Assembly (NCBI GenBank): GCA_030998225.1
Contig: JAPYXD010000742.1
Location: forward strand, 1,674,001 to 1,738,000
Direction: 5' to 3'
DNA: 64,000 nucleotides
Source of the DNA: Diplolepis rosae
Lineage: Eukaryota > Arthropoda > Insecta > Hymenoptera > Diplolepididae
This document shows, in pieces, positions 12,401 through 26,600 of this stretch; the first letter of the stretch is position 1; each line of letters opens with the position of its first letter. The position numbers and the translations under genes are program-made. Below the pieces are notes generated by a model, which saw nothing but the letters and a program-made list of their open reading frames with translations, did not search any database and had not been told where the DNA came from.

Positions 12401-13113
12401 GCAGAAAAACTTGTGGATTTGAAAAGACAGCAGATATCTTGCAGATTGCAGCAAAGTACAATGAAATGGAATTTTCCGTGTATATTTTTCCTAGTAATGG
12501 CATTTCAGAACAGGCAAGTTTAGTAAATGGATTGAGGCTCGTTAATGGCAAATTACAGTACAAAGGAAAAGATGTGGAAGCGTTGAGTCTTGAAAAAGCA
12601 ATTCATGAATTTCACGAGTTTTTATGCTCATTAAAAAGTAGATGTATATTAACTGCACACAACTGTAAATTTGATTATCCTGAGTTAGTAAGAGCAGTAA
12701 CACTTGTTACAATGAAAGAGCATTTTAAGAATATCATTGCAGGCTTCGGCGATACTTTGCCTATCATAAAAAAAGTTCGCAATGCAAAAGGTAAGGGTCA
12801 AAATAAACTTGAAACTCTCGCAGAAGTTTACAAAGTAAATAGCTCTGATGCACACAATGCTTTGCGTGATGTTCAAATTTTACATGAAGTTCTAAATAAA
12901 ATGGAAATACCAGATCTTGATATTATAAATTCTTCAATCAACTGGAATGACATTGACCAAAATAAAGTACCTAAAAACCTAGCAAAAAAAAGTGTCTCAA
13001 GTAAAGAGAAGAAAAAAGCTATGCAAGATTTGGAAGTATTAGCTGATTGCGTATCAAAAGGAATGAGAATAAAAATGGTATCTGCTAAAATTACTTACAG
13101 TATGATTATATAA
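12401..13113 (+). pseudogene. DEDDh-type 3'-5' exonuclease-like domain, C-terminal part of the MULE gene
   Basis: Reading from about 12403, the frame contains ADILQIAAK, then YIFPSNGISEQASLVNGL, then ILTAHNCKFDYPEL, and ends with SDAHNALRDVQILHEVL. These match the order of a DnaQ/RNase-T-like DEDDh exonuclease: the region after Exo I, Exo II (AHN...FD) and Exo III (H-x4-D). The Exo I 'D-x-E' itself is not intact because a frameshift near 12400-12440 separates it from the upstream frame. It directly follows the transposase on the same strand, inside the same inverted repeats, so it is probably the C-terminal half of one polypeptide. The exonuclease part alone is open for 225 codons. The role in transposition is unknown to me. 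Confidence 0.65.
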
Positions 13114-13977
13114 ATTTAATAAATTCATACAATGTATATTGTATAAATAAAATATAATAGATATATTATTGTATAAATTAGATATAATCGTTAAGTAAAT
13201 AAAGATTCTTCAAAATTTATTATTATTATCCCCATATGATATCTCATGTTACTTCTAATTTTAAATCGAGCGCCTATTCTCAATCGTACAACGTTGACAC
13301 ATCTAACTACTACGTAGTCCAAACTTAATTCAACTCTTATTTGACACGCATAGTTGGTATGCAACCTCCTTAAACATAACCATCTGAAGCTCTAGGGTCT
13401 TTTGAGTCTGTTGATAAAATTTGAACGAAAACCGGAGAGTTCATTGTAAAAAATCGATTGATTTCGTACTTTCAAAAAATACGGTTTCCTTCGATTTTTT
13501 AAAAAAACTAGAGTTCTGACAAAAAGTTATCGAAGAAAATTTATGCGGAACGAAATTAGGGGGGGGGGGGGGGGGGGGTGTAAGGTTAATTCGGTGAAAA
13601 AAGGCATGTTCTTTATCATTTCTTTTGGCGATAAAGATACTGTCAGTTCATTCAGTACAATTTTCATGTAATAATGCAACATTTAGACAATATTTGCCTT
13701 AATTCTTATTGCAAAATATTAAAAATTGAGCGAGTGACAGTAAAGCTCCGGAGGCGCCTCGAAAAAAAGTTGTTTTGCGGTATACATCATAACTCGTAAC
13801 AGAATCGTTTGAAACAAAAAAATCAAAGTGCATTTGTTAAAGGAGATGTTTCTTGAGGAAACCCTGGGAGGATTTTTTTCGATTTTTCAATTTATTGCAG
13901 CACTTGGAAGCCAAAAAAGTGATTTTCGCTAAAAAAAATAGGCTAATTTGCTCAATTTACGGTTTCGTTTTTTTTAT
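13114..13977. other. Right MULE terminus, poly-G tract, then unassigned DNA
   Basis: The right inverted terminus covers about 13360-13556. It is followed by an uninterrupted run of about 20 G (about 13559-13578), very unlike the AT-rich surroundings. 13580-13977 shows no gene. Confidence 0.5.
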
Positions 13978-14654
13978 TAGGTGCGCAACTAAGCTCCCGC
14001 TGTTTGTGAACAGATGGCTCCAGCAGTAAGTGCTGGTCGATTTTTACATATCCAAAACGTCATGGACTGAGCTTAGACATATGGTAAACAAACCATTTTG
14101 ACACATTAGTTATTTTGTTTTGGCGTAATATACTTTTGTTTGTGTGAAAATGTATGATTTTGTGCCAAATAATCGTCATTTGGGGGAAGTTTTGATTTTC
14201 TTCTTTCACTCGAAGAAAACGGCGGCTAAAACGCATCGAGAGCTCCAAACAGTTTACGGAGATGCTGTTCTAAGTGAAACAACGTGCCATGATTGGTTCA
14301 ATCGCTTCAAAGACATTGATTTCGATGTTGACGACTGTCCGCGTGAAGGAAGGCCAAAATCCTTCGAAGACGCCAATGTTATTTATTATGAGCTGTTGAA
14401 ATCGAACGAAAGCATCACTGGGGAACGCTCGGCCTAACGTTGCCAAACCCGTTAAAACTTACCTTGAAACGCTCAAATGGGAAGTCCTACCCCACCCGCG
14501 GTATTCCCCAGATGTTGCGCCGTCCGATTATTACTTGTTCCTGTCGATGACACATGGTCTGGCTGATCAGCAGTCGCGCTCATATGACGACAACGAAAAA
14601 CGGCTTGATTCGTGGATAGCCTCGAAAGATGAACACTTTTACCGTAACGGTATT
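13978..14654 (+). mobile_element. Mariner element with internal deletion, 3' end missing
   Basis: The left end at 13978 reads TTAGGTGCGCAACTAAGC, matching a mariner terminal repeat. The coding remnant runs from the N-terminal helix-turn-helix region directly into the C-terminus. No right terminal repeat is present: the copy ends at the codons for FYRNGIH, where the tandem array begins. Confidence 0.75.
14144..14652 (+). pseudogene. Mariner transposase, catalytic core deleted
   Basis: The first 90 or so residues (HLGEVLIFFFHSKKTAA...ELQTVYGDAVLSETTC.DWF.RFK, then FEDANV) are the paired helix-turn-helix DNA-binding domain of a mariner transposase. At about 14420 the frame shifts and resumes as NARPNVAKP, then LPHPRYSPDVAPSDYYLF, then 'SWIASKDEHFYRNGIH'. 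That is the region around the third catalytic aspartate of the DD34D triad (SPDVAPSDYY) plus the C-terminus. About 150 residues holding the first two aspartates are missing. The gene is dead, though an N-terminal DNA-binding fragment could in principle still be made. Confidence 0.85.
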
Positions 14655-17600
14655 CATTTTTTTTAAGATTATGTGTGCTAGCATCCGCTGAAGCTACAAC
14701 TCCGGTATGTAGAATTCAGTAACTAATAATTACATTGAATTATGCATTATACAGGAATTTTGTGCTAATTAAGTGCTCTGGATTCCCTCTACGTATATAA
14801 ACCTAGCACTTTTATTCTATTGAAGCTTAGGAATGCTAGCTTTCGCTGAAGCAACAACTCCGGTATGTAAAATTCAGTAAGTAATAATTACATTGAATTA
14901 TGAATTATACAGGAATCCTGTTCTAATTAAGTGTTCTTGATTCCCTCTATGTACACAAACCTAGCACTATTATTTTTTTTAAAAGCGTCAGAGTGCTAGC
15001 TTCCGTTGAAGCTACAACTCCGGTATGTAAAATTCAGTAACTAATAATTACATTGAATTATGCATCGTACAGGGATTTTGTGCTAATTAAGTGCTCTGGA
15101 TTCCCTCTACTTATATAAACCTAGCACTTTTATTCTATTGAAGCTTAGGAATGCTAGCATTTGCTGAAGCAACAACTCCGGTATGTAAAATTCAGTAAGT
15201 AATAATTACATTGAATTATGCATTATGCAGGTATTTTGTGCTTATTAAGTGCACTTATTCCCTTCATGTACATAAAACTGGCAATTTTTTTTACAATCGT
15301 AGGAATGATAGCTTGCGCTGCTGCTAAAAGTTCGGTATGTGAAATTCAGTAACTAATAATTACATTGAATTATGCATTATACAGGAATTTTGTGCTAATC
15401 AAGTGCCCTCGATTCCCTCTATGTATATAAACCTAGGACTTTTATTTTTTTTAAAGCTTAGGTGTGCTAGCATCCGCTGAAGCAACAGCTCCGGTATGTA
15501 AAATTCACTAACTAATAATCGCATTGCATTATGCTTTATACAGGAATTTTGTGCTAATCAAGTGCCCTGGATTCCCTGTAGGTACATAAACCTGGCACTT
15601 TTATTTTTTTTAAAGCTTAGGTGTGCTAGCATCCGCTGAAGCTACAGCTCCGGTATGTAAAATACTTTTACTAATACTTACATTGAATTATGCATTATAC
15701 AGGAATTTTATGCTAATTAAGTGCCCTCGATTCCCTCTATGTATATAAACCTAGCACTTTTATTCTATTGAAGCTTAGGAATGCTAGCTTTCGCTGAAGC
15801 AACAACTCCGGTGTGTAAAATTCAGTAAGTAATAATTACATTGAATTATGAATTATACAGGAATCCTGTTCTAATTAAGTGTTCTTGATTCCCTCTATGT
15901 ACACAAACCTAGCACTATTATTTTTTTTAAAAGCGTCAGAGTGCTAGCTTCCGTTGAAGCTACAGCTCCGGTATGTAAAATTCAGTAAGTAATAATTACA
16001 TTGAATTATGCATTATGCAGGTATTTTGTGATAATTAAATGCTCTTGATTCCCTCTATGTGCATAAACGTAGCATTTTTATTTTCATTCAAAAAGTGTAT
16101 GAATGCTAGCTTCTGCTGAAGCAAGAACTCCGGTATGTGAAATTCAGTAACTATAAATTACATTGAATTATGCATTATACAGGAATTTTGTGCTAACTAA
16201 GTGCACTTATTCCCTTCATGTACATAAAACTGGCAATTTTTTTTTACAAGCGCAGGAATACTTGCTTGCGCTGCTGCTAAAAGTCCGGTATGTAAAATTC
16301 AGTAACTAATAATCGCATTGCATTATGCTTTATACAGGAATTTTGTGATATTAAATGCTCTTGATTCCCTCTATGTGCATAAACGTAGCATTTTTATTTT
16401 TTTGTAAGCATAGTTGTGCTAGCTTCCGCTGAAGTAACAACTCCGGTATGTAAAATTCAGTAACTAGTAATCGCTTTGCATTATGCTCTATACAGGAATT
16501 TTGTGTAAATCAAGTGCTCTAGATTCCCTCTATGTATATAAAACTAGCACTATTATTTTTTTTAAGCTTAGGTGTGCTAGCATCCGCTGAAGCAACAACT
16601 CCGGCATGTAAAATTCAGTAACTAATAATTACATTGAATTATGCATTATACAGGAATTTTATGCTAATTAAGTGCCCTCGATTCCCTCTATGTATATAAA
16701 ACTAGGACTTTAATTTTTATTAAAGCTTAGGTGTGCTAGAATCCGCTGAAGCAACAACTCCGGTATGTAAAATTCACTAACTAATAATCTCATTGCATTA
16801 TGCATTATACAGGAATTTTGTGCTAATTAAGTGCTCTGGATTCCCTCTATGTGCATAAACGTAGCATTTTTATTTTTTTGTAAGCATAGTTGTGCTAGCT
16901 TCCGCTGAAGTAACAACTCCGGTATGTAAAATTCAGTATCTAGTAATCGCTTTGCATTATGCTCTATACAGGAAATTTGTGTAAATCAAGTGCTCTAGAT
17001 TCCCCTCTATGTATATAAACCTAGCACTATTATTTTTTTTGAAGCTTAGGAATGCTAGCATCCGCTGAAGCAACAACTCCGGTATGTAAAATTCACTAAC
17101 TAATAATCGCATTGCATTATGCATTATACAGGAATTTTGTGCTAATTAAGTGCTCTCGATTCCCTCTATGTATATAAACCTAGCACTTTTATTTTTTTTA
17201 AAGCTTAGGTGTGCTAGCATCCGCTGAAGCAACAACTCCGGTATGTAAAATTCAGTAAGTAATAATTACATTGAATTATGAATTATACAGGAATCCTGTT
17301 CTAATTAAGTGTTCTTGATTCCCTCTATGTACACAAACCTAGCACTATTATTTTTTTTAAAAGCGTCAGAGTGCTAGCTTCCGTTGAAGCTACAACTCCG
17401 GTATGTAAAATTCAGTAAGTAATAATTACATTGAATTATGCATTATGCAGGTATTTTGTGCTTATTAAGTGCTCTGGATTCGCTCTATGTACATAAACCT
17501 GGCATTTTTTGAATTTTTTTTCAATCGTAGGAATGATAGCTTGCGCTCCTGCTAAAAGTCCGGTATGTGGAATTCAGTAACTAATAATTACATTGAATTA

Positions 17601-20600
17601 TGCATTATACAGGAATTTTGTGCTAATTAAGTGCCCTGGATTCCCTGTGTGTAAATAAACCTGGCATTTTTATTTTTTTTAAAGCTTAGGTGAGCTAGCA
17701 TCCGCTGAAGCAACAACTCCAGTATGTAAAATTCACTAACTAATAATCGCATTACATTATGCTTTATACAGGAATTTTGTGATAATTAAATGCTCTTGAT
17801 TCCCTCTATGTGCATAAACGTAGCATTTTTATTTTCATTCAAAAAGTGTATGAATGCTAGCTTGCGCTGCTGCTAAAAGTCCGGTATGTGAAATTCAGTA
17901 ACTAATAATTACATTGAATTATGCATTACACAGGAATTTTGTGCTAATTAAGTGCACTTATTCCCTTCATGTACATAAAACTGGCAATTTTTTTTTACAA
18001 GCGCAGGAATACTAGCTTGCGCTGCTGCTAAAAGTCCGGTATGTAAAATTCAGTAACTAATAATCGCATTGCATTATGCTTTATACAGGAATTTTGTGAT
18101 ATTAAATGCTCTTGATTCCCTCTATGTGCATAAACGTAGCATTTTTATTTTTTTGTAAGCATAGTTGTGCTAGCTTCCGCTGAAGTAACAACTCCGGTAT
18201 GTAAAATTCAGTAACTAGTAATCGCTTTGCATTATGCTCTATACAGGAATTTTGTGTAAATCAAGTGCTCTAGATTCCCTCTATGTATATAAAACTAGCA
18301 CTATTATTTTTTTAAGCTTAGGTGTGCTAGCATCCGCTGAAGCAACAACTCCGGTATGTAAAATTCACTAACTAATAATCGCATTGCATTATGCATTATA
18401 CAGGAATTTTGTGCTAATTAAGTGCTCTGGATTCCCTCTATGTGCATAAACGTAGCATTTTTATTTTTTTGTAAGCATAGTTGTGCTAGCTTCCGCTGAA
18501 GTAACAACTCCGGTATGTAAAATTCAGTATCTAGTAATAGCTTTTCATTATGCTCTATACAGGAAATGTGTGTAAAACAATTTCTCTAGATTCCCTCCAT
18601 GTATATAAACCTAGCACTATTATTTTTTTTGAAGCTTATGTGTTCTAGCATCCGCTGAAGCAACAACTCCGGTATGTGGAATTCAGTAACTAATAATTAC
18701 ATTGAATTATGCATTATACAGGAATTTTGTGCTAATTAAGTGCTCTCGATTCCCTCTATGTATATAAACCTAGCACTTTTATTTTTTTAAAGCTTAGGTG
18801 AGCTAGCATCCGCTGAAGCAACAACTCCAGTATGTAAAATTAAGTAACTAATAATTACATTGAATTATGAATTTTACAGGAATCCTGTTCTAATTAAGTG
18901 TTCTTGATTCCCTCTATGTACACAAACCTAGCACTATTATTTTTTTTAAAAGCGTCAGAGTGCTAGCTTCCGTTGAAGCTACAACTCCGGTATGTAAAAT
19001 TCAGTAAGTAATAATTACATTGAATTATGCATTATGCAGGTATTTTGTGCTTATTAAGTGCTCTGGATTCGCTCTATGTACATAAACCTGGCATTTTTTG
19101 AATTTTTTTTCAATCGTAGGAATGCTAGCTTGCGCTGCTGCTAAAAGTCCGGTATGTGAAATTCAGTAACTAATAATTACTTTGAATTATGCATTACACA
19201 GGAATTTTGTGCTAATTAAGTGCCCTGGATTCCCTGTGTGTAAATAAACCTGGCATTTTTATTTTTTTTAAAGCTTAGGTGAGCTAGCATCCGCTGAAGC
19301 AACAACTCCAGTATGTAAAATTCACTAACTAATAATCGCATTGCATTATGCTTTATACAGGAATTTTGTGATAATTAAATGCTCTTGATTCCCTCTATGT
19401 GCATAAACGTAGCATTTTTATTTTCATTCAAAAAGTGTATGAATGCTAGCTTCTGCTGAAGCAAGAACTCCGGTATGTAAAATTCAGTAACTAATAATTA
19501 CTTTGAATTATGCATTACACAGGACTTTTGTGCTAACTAAGTGCACTTATTCCCTTCATGTACATAAAACTGGCAATTTTTTTTTACAAGCGCAGGAATA
19601 CTAGCTTGCGCTGCTGCTAAAAGTCCGGTATGTAAAATTCAGTAACTAATAATCGCATTGCATTATGCTTTATACAGGAATTTTGTGATATTAAATGCTC
19701 TTGATTCCCTCTATGTGCATAAACGTAGCATTTTTATTTTTTTGTAAGCATAGTTGTGCTAGCTTCCGCTGAAGTAACAACTCCGGTATGTAAAATTCAC
19801 TAACTAATAATCGCATTGCATTATGCATTATACAGGAATTTTGTGCTAATTAAGTGCTCTGGATTCCCTCTATGTGCATAAACGTAGCATTTTTATTTTT
19901 TTGTAAGCATAGTTGTGCTAGCTTCCGCTGAAGTAACAACTCCGGTATGTAAAATTCAGTATCTAGTAATCGCTTTGCATTATGCTCTATACAGGAAATT
20001 TGTGTAAATCAAGTGCTCTAGATTCCCTCTATGTATATAAACCTAGCACTATTATTTTTTTTGAAGCTTAGGTGTGCTAGCATCCGCTGAAGCAACAACT
20101 CCGGTATGTAAAATTCACTAACTAATAATCGCATTGCATTATGCATTATACAGGAATTTTGTGCTAATTAAGTGCTCTCGATTCCCTCTATGTATATAAA
20201 CCTAGCACTTTTATTTTTTTTAAAGCTTAGGTGTGCTAGCATCCGCTGAAGCAACAACTCCGGTATGTAAAATTAAGTAACTAATAATTACATTGAATTA
20301 TGCATTATACAGGAATCCTGTTCTAATTAAGTGTTCTTGATTCCCTCTATGTACACAAACCTAGCACTATTATTTTTTTTAAAAGCGTCAGAGTGCTAGC
20401 TTCCGTTGAAGCTACAGCTCCGGTATGTAAAATTCAGTAAGTAATAATTACATTGAATTATGCATTATGCAGGTAATTTGTGCTTATTAAGTGCTCTGGA
20501 TTCGCTCTATGTACATAAACCTGGCATTTTTTGAATTTTTTTACAATCGTAGGAATGCTAGCTTGCGCTGCTGCTAAAAGTCCGGTATGTGAAATTCAGT

Positions 20601-23600
20601 AACTAATAATTACATTGAATTATGCATTACACAGGAATTTTGTGCTAATTAAGTGCCCTGGATTCCCTGTACGTAAATAAACCTGGCATTTTTATTTTTT
20701 TTAAAGCTTAGGTGAGCTAGCATCCGCTGAAGCAACAACTCCAGTATGTAAAATTCACTAACTAATAATCGCATTGCATTATGCTTTATACAGGAATTTT
20801 GTGATAATTAAATGCTCTTGATTCCCTCTATGTGCATAAACGTAGCATTTTTATTTTCATTCAAAAAGTGTATGAATGCTAGCTTCTGCTGAAGCAAGAA
20901 CTCCGGTATGTGAAATTCAGTAACTAATAATTACTTTGAATTATGCATTACACAGGAATTTTGTGCTAATTAAGTGCACTTATTCCCTTCATGTACATAA
21001 AACTGGCAATTTTTTTTTACAAGCGCAGGAATACTAGCTTGCGCTGCTGCTAAAAGTCCGGTATGTAAAATTCAGTAACTAATAATCGCATTGCATTATG
21101 CTTTATACAGGAATTTTGTGATAATTAAATGCTCTTGATTCCCTCTATGTGCATAAACGTAGCATTTTTATTTTCATTCAAAAAGTGTATGAATGCTAGC
21201 TTCTGCTGAAGCAAGAACTCCGGTATGTAAAATTCAGTAACTAATAATTACATTGAATTATGCATTACACAGGAATTTTGTGCTAATTAAGTGCCCTGGA
21301 TTCCCTGTACGTAAATAAACCTAGGATTTTTATTTTTTTTAAAGCTTAGGTGAGCTAGCATCCGCTGAAGCAACAACTCCAGTATGTAAAATTCACTAAC
21401 TAATAATCGCATTGCATTATGCTTTATACAGGAATTTTGTGCTAATCAAGTGCCCTCGATTCCCTCTGTGTATATAAACCTAGGACTTTTATTTTTTTTA
21501 AAGCTTAGGTGTGCTAGCTTTTGCTGAAGCAACAACTCCGATATGTAAAAATGAGTAACTAATAATCGCATTGCATTATGCATTATACAGGAATTTTGTG
21601 CTAATTAAGTGCTCTGGATTCCCTCTATGTGCATAAACGTAGCATTTTTATTTTTTTGTAAGCATAGTTGTGCTAGCTTCCGCTGAAGTAACAACTCCGG
21701 TATGTAAAATTCAGTATCTAGTAATCGCTTTGCATTATGCTCTATACAGGAAATTTGTGTAAATCAAGTGCTCTAGATTCCCTCTATGTATATAAACCTA
21801 GCACTATTATTTTTTTTGAAGCTTAGGTGTGCTAGCATCCGCTGAAGCAACAACTCCGGTATGTAAAATTCACTAACTAATAATTACATTGAATTATGCA
21901 TTATACAGGAATTTTGTGCTAATTAAGTGCTCTCGATTCCCTCTATGTATATAAACCTAGCACTTTTATTTTTTTAAAGCTTAGGTGAGCTAGCATTCGC
22001 TGAAGCAACAACTCCGGTATGTAAAATTCAGTAACTAATAATTACATTGAATTATGCATTATACAGGGATTTTGTGCTAATTAAGTGCTCTGGATTCCCT
22101 CTACGTATATAAACCTAGCACTTTTATTCTATTGAAGCTTAGGAATGCTAGCTTTTGCTGAAGCAACAACTCCGGTATGTAAAATTCAGTAAGTAATAAT
22201 TACATTGAATTATGCATTATGCAGGTATTTTGTGCTTATTAAGTGCTCTGGATTCGCTCTATGTACATAAACCTGGCATTTTTTGAATTTTTTTTCAATC
22301 GTAGGAATGATAGCTTGCGCTCCTGCTAAAAGTCCGGTATGTGGAATTCAGTAACTAATAATTACATTGAATTATGCATTATACAGGTATTTTGTGCTTA
22401 TTAAGTGCTCTGGATTCGCTCTATGTAAATAAACCTAGCACTATTATTTTTTTTGAAGCTTAGGTGTGCTAGCATCCGCTGAAGCAACAACTCCGGTATG
22501 TAAAATTCACTAACTAATAATCGCATTGCATTATGCATTATACAGGAATTTTGTGCTAATTAAGTGCTCTGGATTCCCTCTATGTGCATAAACGTAGCAT
22601 TTTTATTTTTTTGTAAGCATAGTTGTGCTAGCTTCCGCTGAAGTAACAACTCCGGTATGTAAAATTCAGTATCTAGTAATCGCTTTGCATTATGCTCTAT
22701 ACAGGAAATTTGTGTAAATCAAGTGCTCTAGATTCCCTCTATGTATATAAACCTAGCACTATTATTTTTTTTGAAGCTTAGGTGTGCTAGCATCCGCTGA
22801 AGCAACAACTCCGGTATGTAAAATTCACTAACTAATAATCGCATTGCATTATGCATTATACAGGAATTTTGTGCTAATTAAGTGCTCTCGATTCCCTCTA
22901 TGTATATAAAACTATCACTTTTATTTTTTTTAAAGCTTAGGTGTGCTAGCATCCGCTGAAGCAACAACTCCGGTATGTAAAATTAAGTAACTAATAATTA
23001 CATTGAATTATGCATTATACAGGGATTTTGTGCTAATGAAGTGCTCTGGATTCCCTCTACGTACATAAACCTAGCACTTTTATTCTATTGAAGCTTAGGA
23101 ATGCTAGCTTTCGCTGAAGCAACAACTCCGGTATGTAAAATTCAGTAAGTAATAATTACATTGAATTATGCATTATGCAGGTATTTTGTGCTTATTAAGT
23201 GCTCTGGATTCGCTCTATGTACATAAACCTGGCATTTTTTGAATTTTTTTTCAATCGTAGGAATGATAGCTTGCGCTCCTGCTAAAAGTCCGGTATGTGG
23301 AATTCAGTAACTAATAATTACATTGAATTATGCATTATACAGGAATTTTGTGCTAATTAAGTGCTCTCGATTCCCTCTATGTGCATAAACGTAGCAGTTT
23401 TATTTTTTTGTAAGCATAGTTGTGCTAGCTTCCGCTGAAGTAACAACTCCGGTATGTAAAATTCACTAACTAATAATCGCATTGCATTATGCTTTATACA
23501 GGATTTTTGTGCTAATTAAGTGCTCTGGATTCCCTCTATGTATATAAACCTAGGACTTTTATTTTTTTTAAAGCTTAGGTGTGCTAGCTTTTGCTGAAGC

Positions 23601-26600
23601 AACAACTCCGATATGTAAAATTCAGTAACTAATAATTACATTGAATTATGCATTATACAGGGATTTTGTGCTAATTAAGTGCTCTGGATTCCCTCTACGT
23701 ATATAAACCTAGCACTTTTATTCTATTGAAGCTTAGGAATGCTAGCTTTCGCTGAAGCAACAACTCCGGTATGTAAAATTCAGTAACTAATAATTACATT
23801 GAATTATGCATTATACAGGAATTTTATGCTAATTAAGTGCCCTCGATTCCCTCTATGTATATAAACCTAGGACTTTAATTTTTATTAAAGCTTAGGTGTG
23901 CTAGCATCCGCTGAAGCAACAACTCCGGTATGTAAAATTCACTAACTAATAATCGCATTGCATTATGCATTATACAGGAATCCTGTTCTAATTAAGTGCT
24001 CTCGATTCCCTCTATGTATATAAACCTAGGACTTTTATTTTTTTTAAAGCTTAGGTGTGCTAGCATCCGCTGAAGCAACAACTCCGGTATGTAAAATTCA
24101 CTAACTAATAATCGCATTGCATTATGCATTATACAGGAATCCTGTTCTAATTAAGTGCTCTCGATTCCCTCTATGTATATAAACCTAGCACTTTTATTTT
24201 TTTTAAAGCTTAGGTGAGCTAGCATCCGCTGAAGCAACAACTCCGGTATGTAAAATTCAATAACTAATAATTGCATTGAATTATGCATTATACAGGAATT
24301 TTGTGCTAATCAAGTGCCCTGGATTCCCTGTATGTACATAAACCTCGCATTTTTTGAATTTTTTTTTTCAATCATAGGAATGCTAGCTTGCGCATTGCAT
24401 TATGCTTTATACAGGAATTTTGTGCTAATCAAGTGCCCTCGATTCCCTCTATGTATATAAACCTAGGACTTTTATTTTTTTTAAAGCTTAGGTGTGCTAG
24501 CATCCGCTGAAGCAACAACTCCGGTATGTAAAATTCAGTAACTAATAATTACATTGAATTATGCATTATACAGGAATTTGGTGCTAATTAAGTGTCCTCG
24601 ATTCCCTCTATGTATATTAACCTAGCACTTTTATTTTTTTTATAGCTTAGGTGTGCTAGCATCCGCTGAAGCAACAACTCCGGTATGTAAAATTCAATAA
24701 CTAATAATTGCATTGAATTATGCATTATACAGGAATTTTGTACTAATTAAGTGCTCTGGATTCCCTCTACGTATATAAACCTAGCACTTTTATTCTATTG
24801 AAGCTTAGGAATGCTAGCTTTTGCTGAAGCAACAACTCCGGTATGTAAAATTCAGTAAGTAATAATTACATTGAATTATGCATTATGCAGGTATTTTGTG
24901 CTTATTAAGTGCTCTAGGTTCGCTCTATGTACATAAACCTGGCATTTTTTGAATTTTTTTCAATCGTAGGAATGATAGCTTGCGCTCCTGCTAAAAGTCC
25001 GGTATGTGGAATTCAGTAACTAATAATTACATTGAATTATGCATTATACAGGTATTTTGTGCTTATTAAGTGCTCTGGATTCGCTCTATGTAAATAAACC
25101 TAGCACTATTATTTTTTTTGAAGCTTAGGTGTGCTAGCATCCGCTGAAGCAACAACTCCGGTATGTAAAATTCACTAACTAATAATCGCATTGCATTATG
25201 CATTATACAGGAATTTTGTGCTAATTAAGTGCTCTGGATTCCCTCTATGTGCATAAACGTAGCATTTTTATTTTTTTGTAAGCATAGTTGTGCTAGCTTC
25301 CGCTGAAGTAACAACTCCGGTATGTAAAATTCAGTATCTAGTAATCGCTTTGCATTATGCTCTATACAGGAAATTTGTGTAAATCAAGTGCTCTAGATTC
25401 CCTCTATGTATATAAACCTAGCACTATTATTTTTTTTGAAGCTTAGGTGTGCTAGCATCCGCTGAAGCAACAACTCCGGTATGTAAAATTCACTAACTAA
25501 TAATCGCATTGCATTATGCATTATACAGGAATTTTGTGCTAATTAAGTGCTCTCGATTCCCTCTATGTATATAAACCTAGCACTTTTATTTTTTTTAAAG
25601 CTTAGGTGTGCTAGCATCCGCTGAAGCAACAACTCCGGTATGTAAAATTAAGTAACTAATAATTACATTGAATTATGCATTATACAGGGATTTTGTGCTA
25701 ATGAAGTGCTCTGGATTCCCTCTACGTACATAAACCTAGCACTTTTATTCTATTGAAGCTTAGGAATGCTAGCTTTCGCTGAAGCAACAACTCCGGTATG
25801 TAAAATTCAGTAAGTAATAATTACATTGAATTATGCATTATACAGGTATTTTGTGCTTATTAAGTGCTCTGGATTCGCTCTATGTACATAAACCTGGCAT
25901 TTTTTGAATTTTTTTTCAATCGTAGGAATGCTAGCTTGCGCTGCTGCTAAAAGTTCGGTATGTGAAATTCAGTAACTAATAATTACATTGAATTATGCAT
26001 TATACAGGAATTTTGTGCTAATTAAGTGCTCTCGATTCCCTCTATGTATATAAACCTAGCACTTTTATTCTTTTTAAGCTTAGGTTTGCTAGCATCCGCT
26101 GAAGCAACAGCTCCGGTATGTAAAATTCACTAACTAATAATCGCATTGCATTATGCTTTATACAGGATTTTTGTGCTAATTAAGTGCTCTGGATTCCCTC
26201 TATGTATATAAACCTAGGACTTTTATTTTTTTTAAAGCTTAGGTGTGCTAGCATCCGCTGAAGCAACAGCTCCGGTATGTAAAATTCACTAACTAATAAT
26301 CGCATTGCATTATGCTTTATACAGGAATTTTGTGCTAATCAAGTGCCCTGGATTCCCTGTAGGTACATAAACCTGGCACTTTTATTTTTTTTAAAGCTTA
26401 GGTGTGCTAGCATCCGCTGAAGCAACAACTCCGGTATGTAAAATTCAGTAACTAATAATTACATTGAATTATGCATTATACAGGAATTTTATGCTAATTA
26501 AGTGCCCTCGATTCCCTCTATGTATATAAACCTAGGACTTTAATTTTTATTAAAGCTTAGGTGTGCTAGCATCCGCTGAAGCAACAACTCCGGTATGTAA

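Larger units (their letters stand above)
3975..13556 (+). mobile_element. Mutator-like (MULE) DNA transposon with nested insertions
   Basis: About 200-250 bp of the left end (3975-4176, continuing after a nested MITE at about 4552-4575) is the inverted complement of the right end (about 13360-13556). Shared blocks include 'gttccgcat', 'cagactcaaaa', 'cttcagatggttatg' and 'aaggaggttgca'. Long termini are typical of MULEs, and the gene between them (10205-13113) resembles an animal Mutator-like transposase. The 5' half is filled by two younger insertions (4177-4551 and 4926-10096). No convincing 9-11 bp target duplication was found; the right terminus abuts a G homopolymer. The copy is inactive because its gene is broken in several places. 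Confidence 0.65.
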
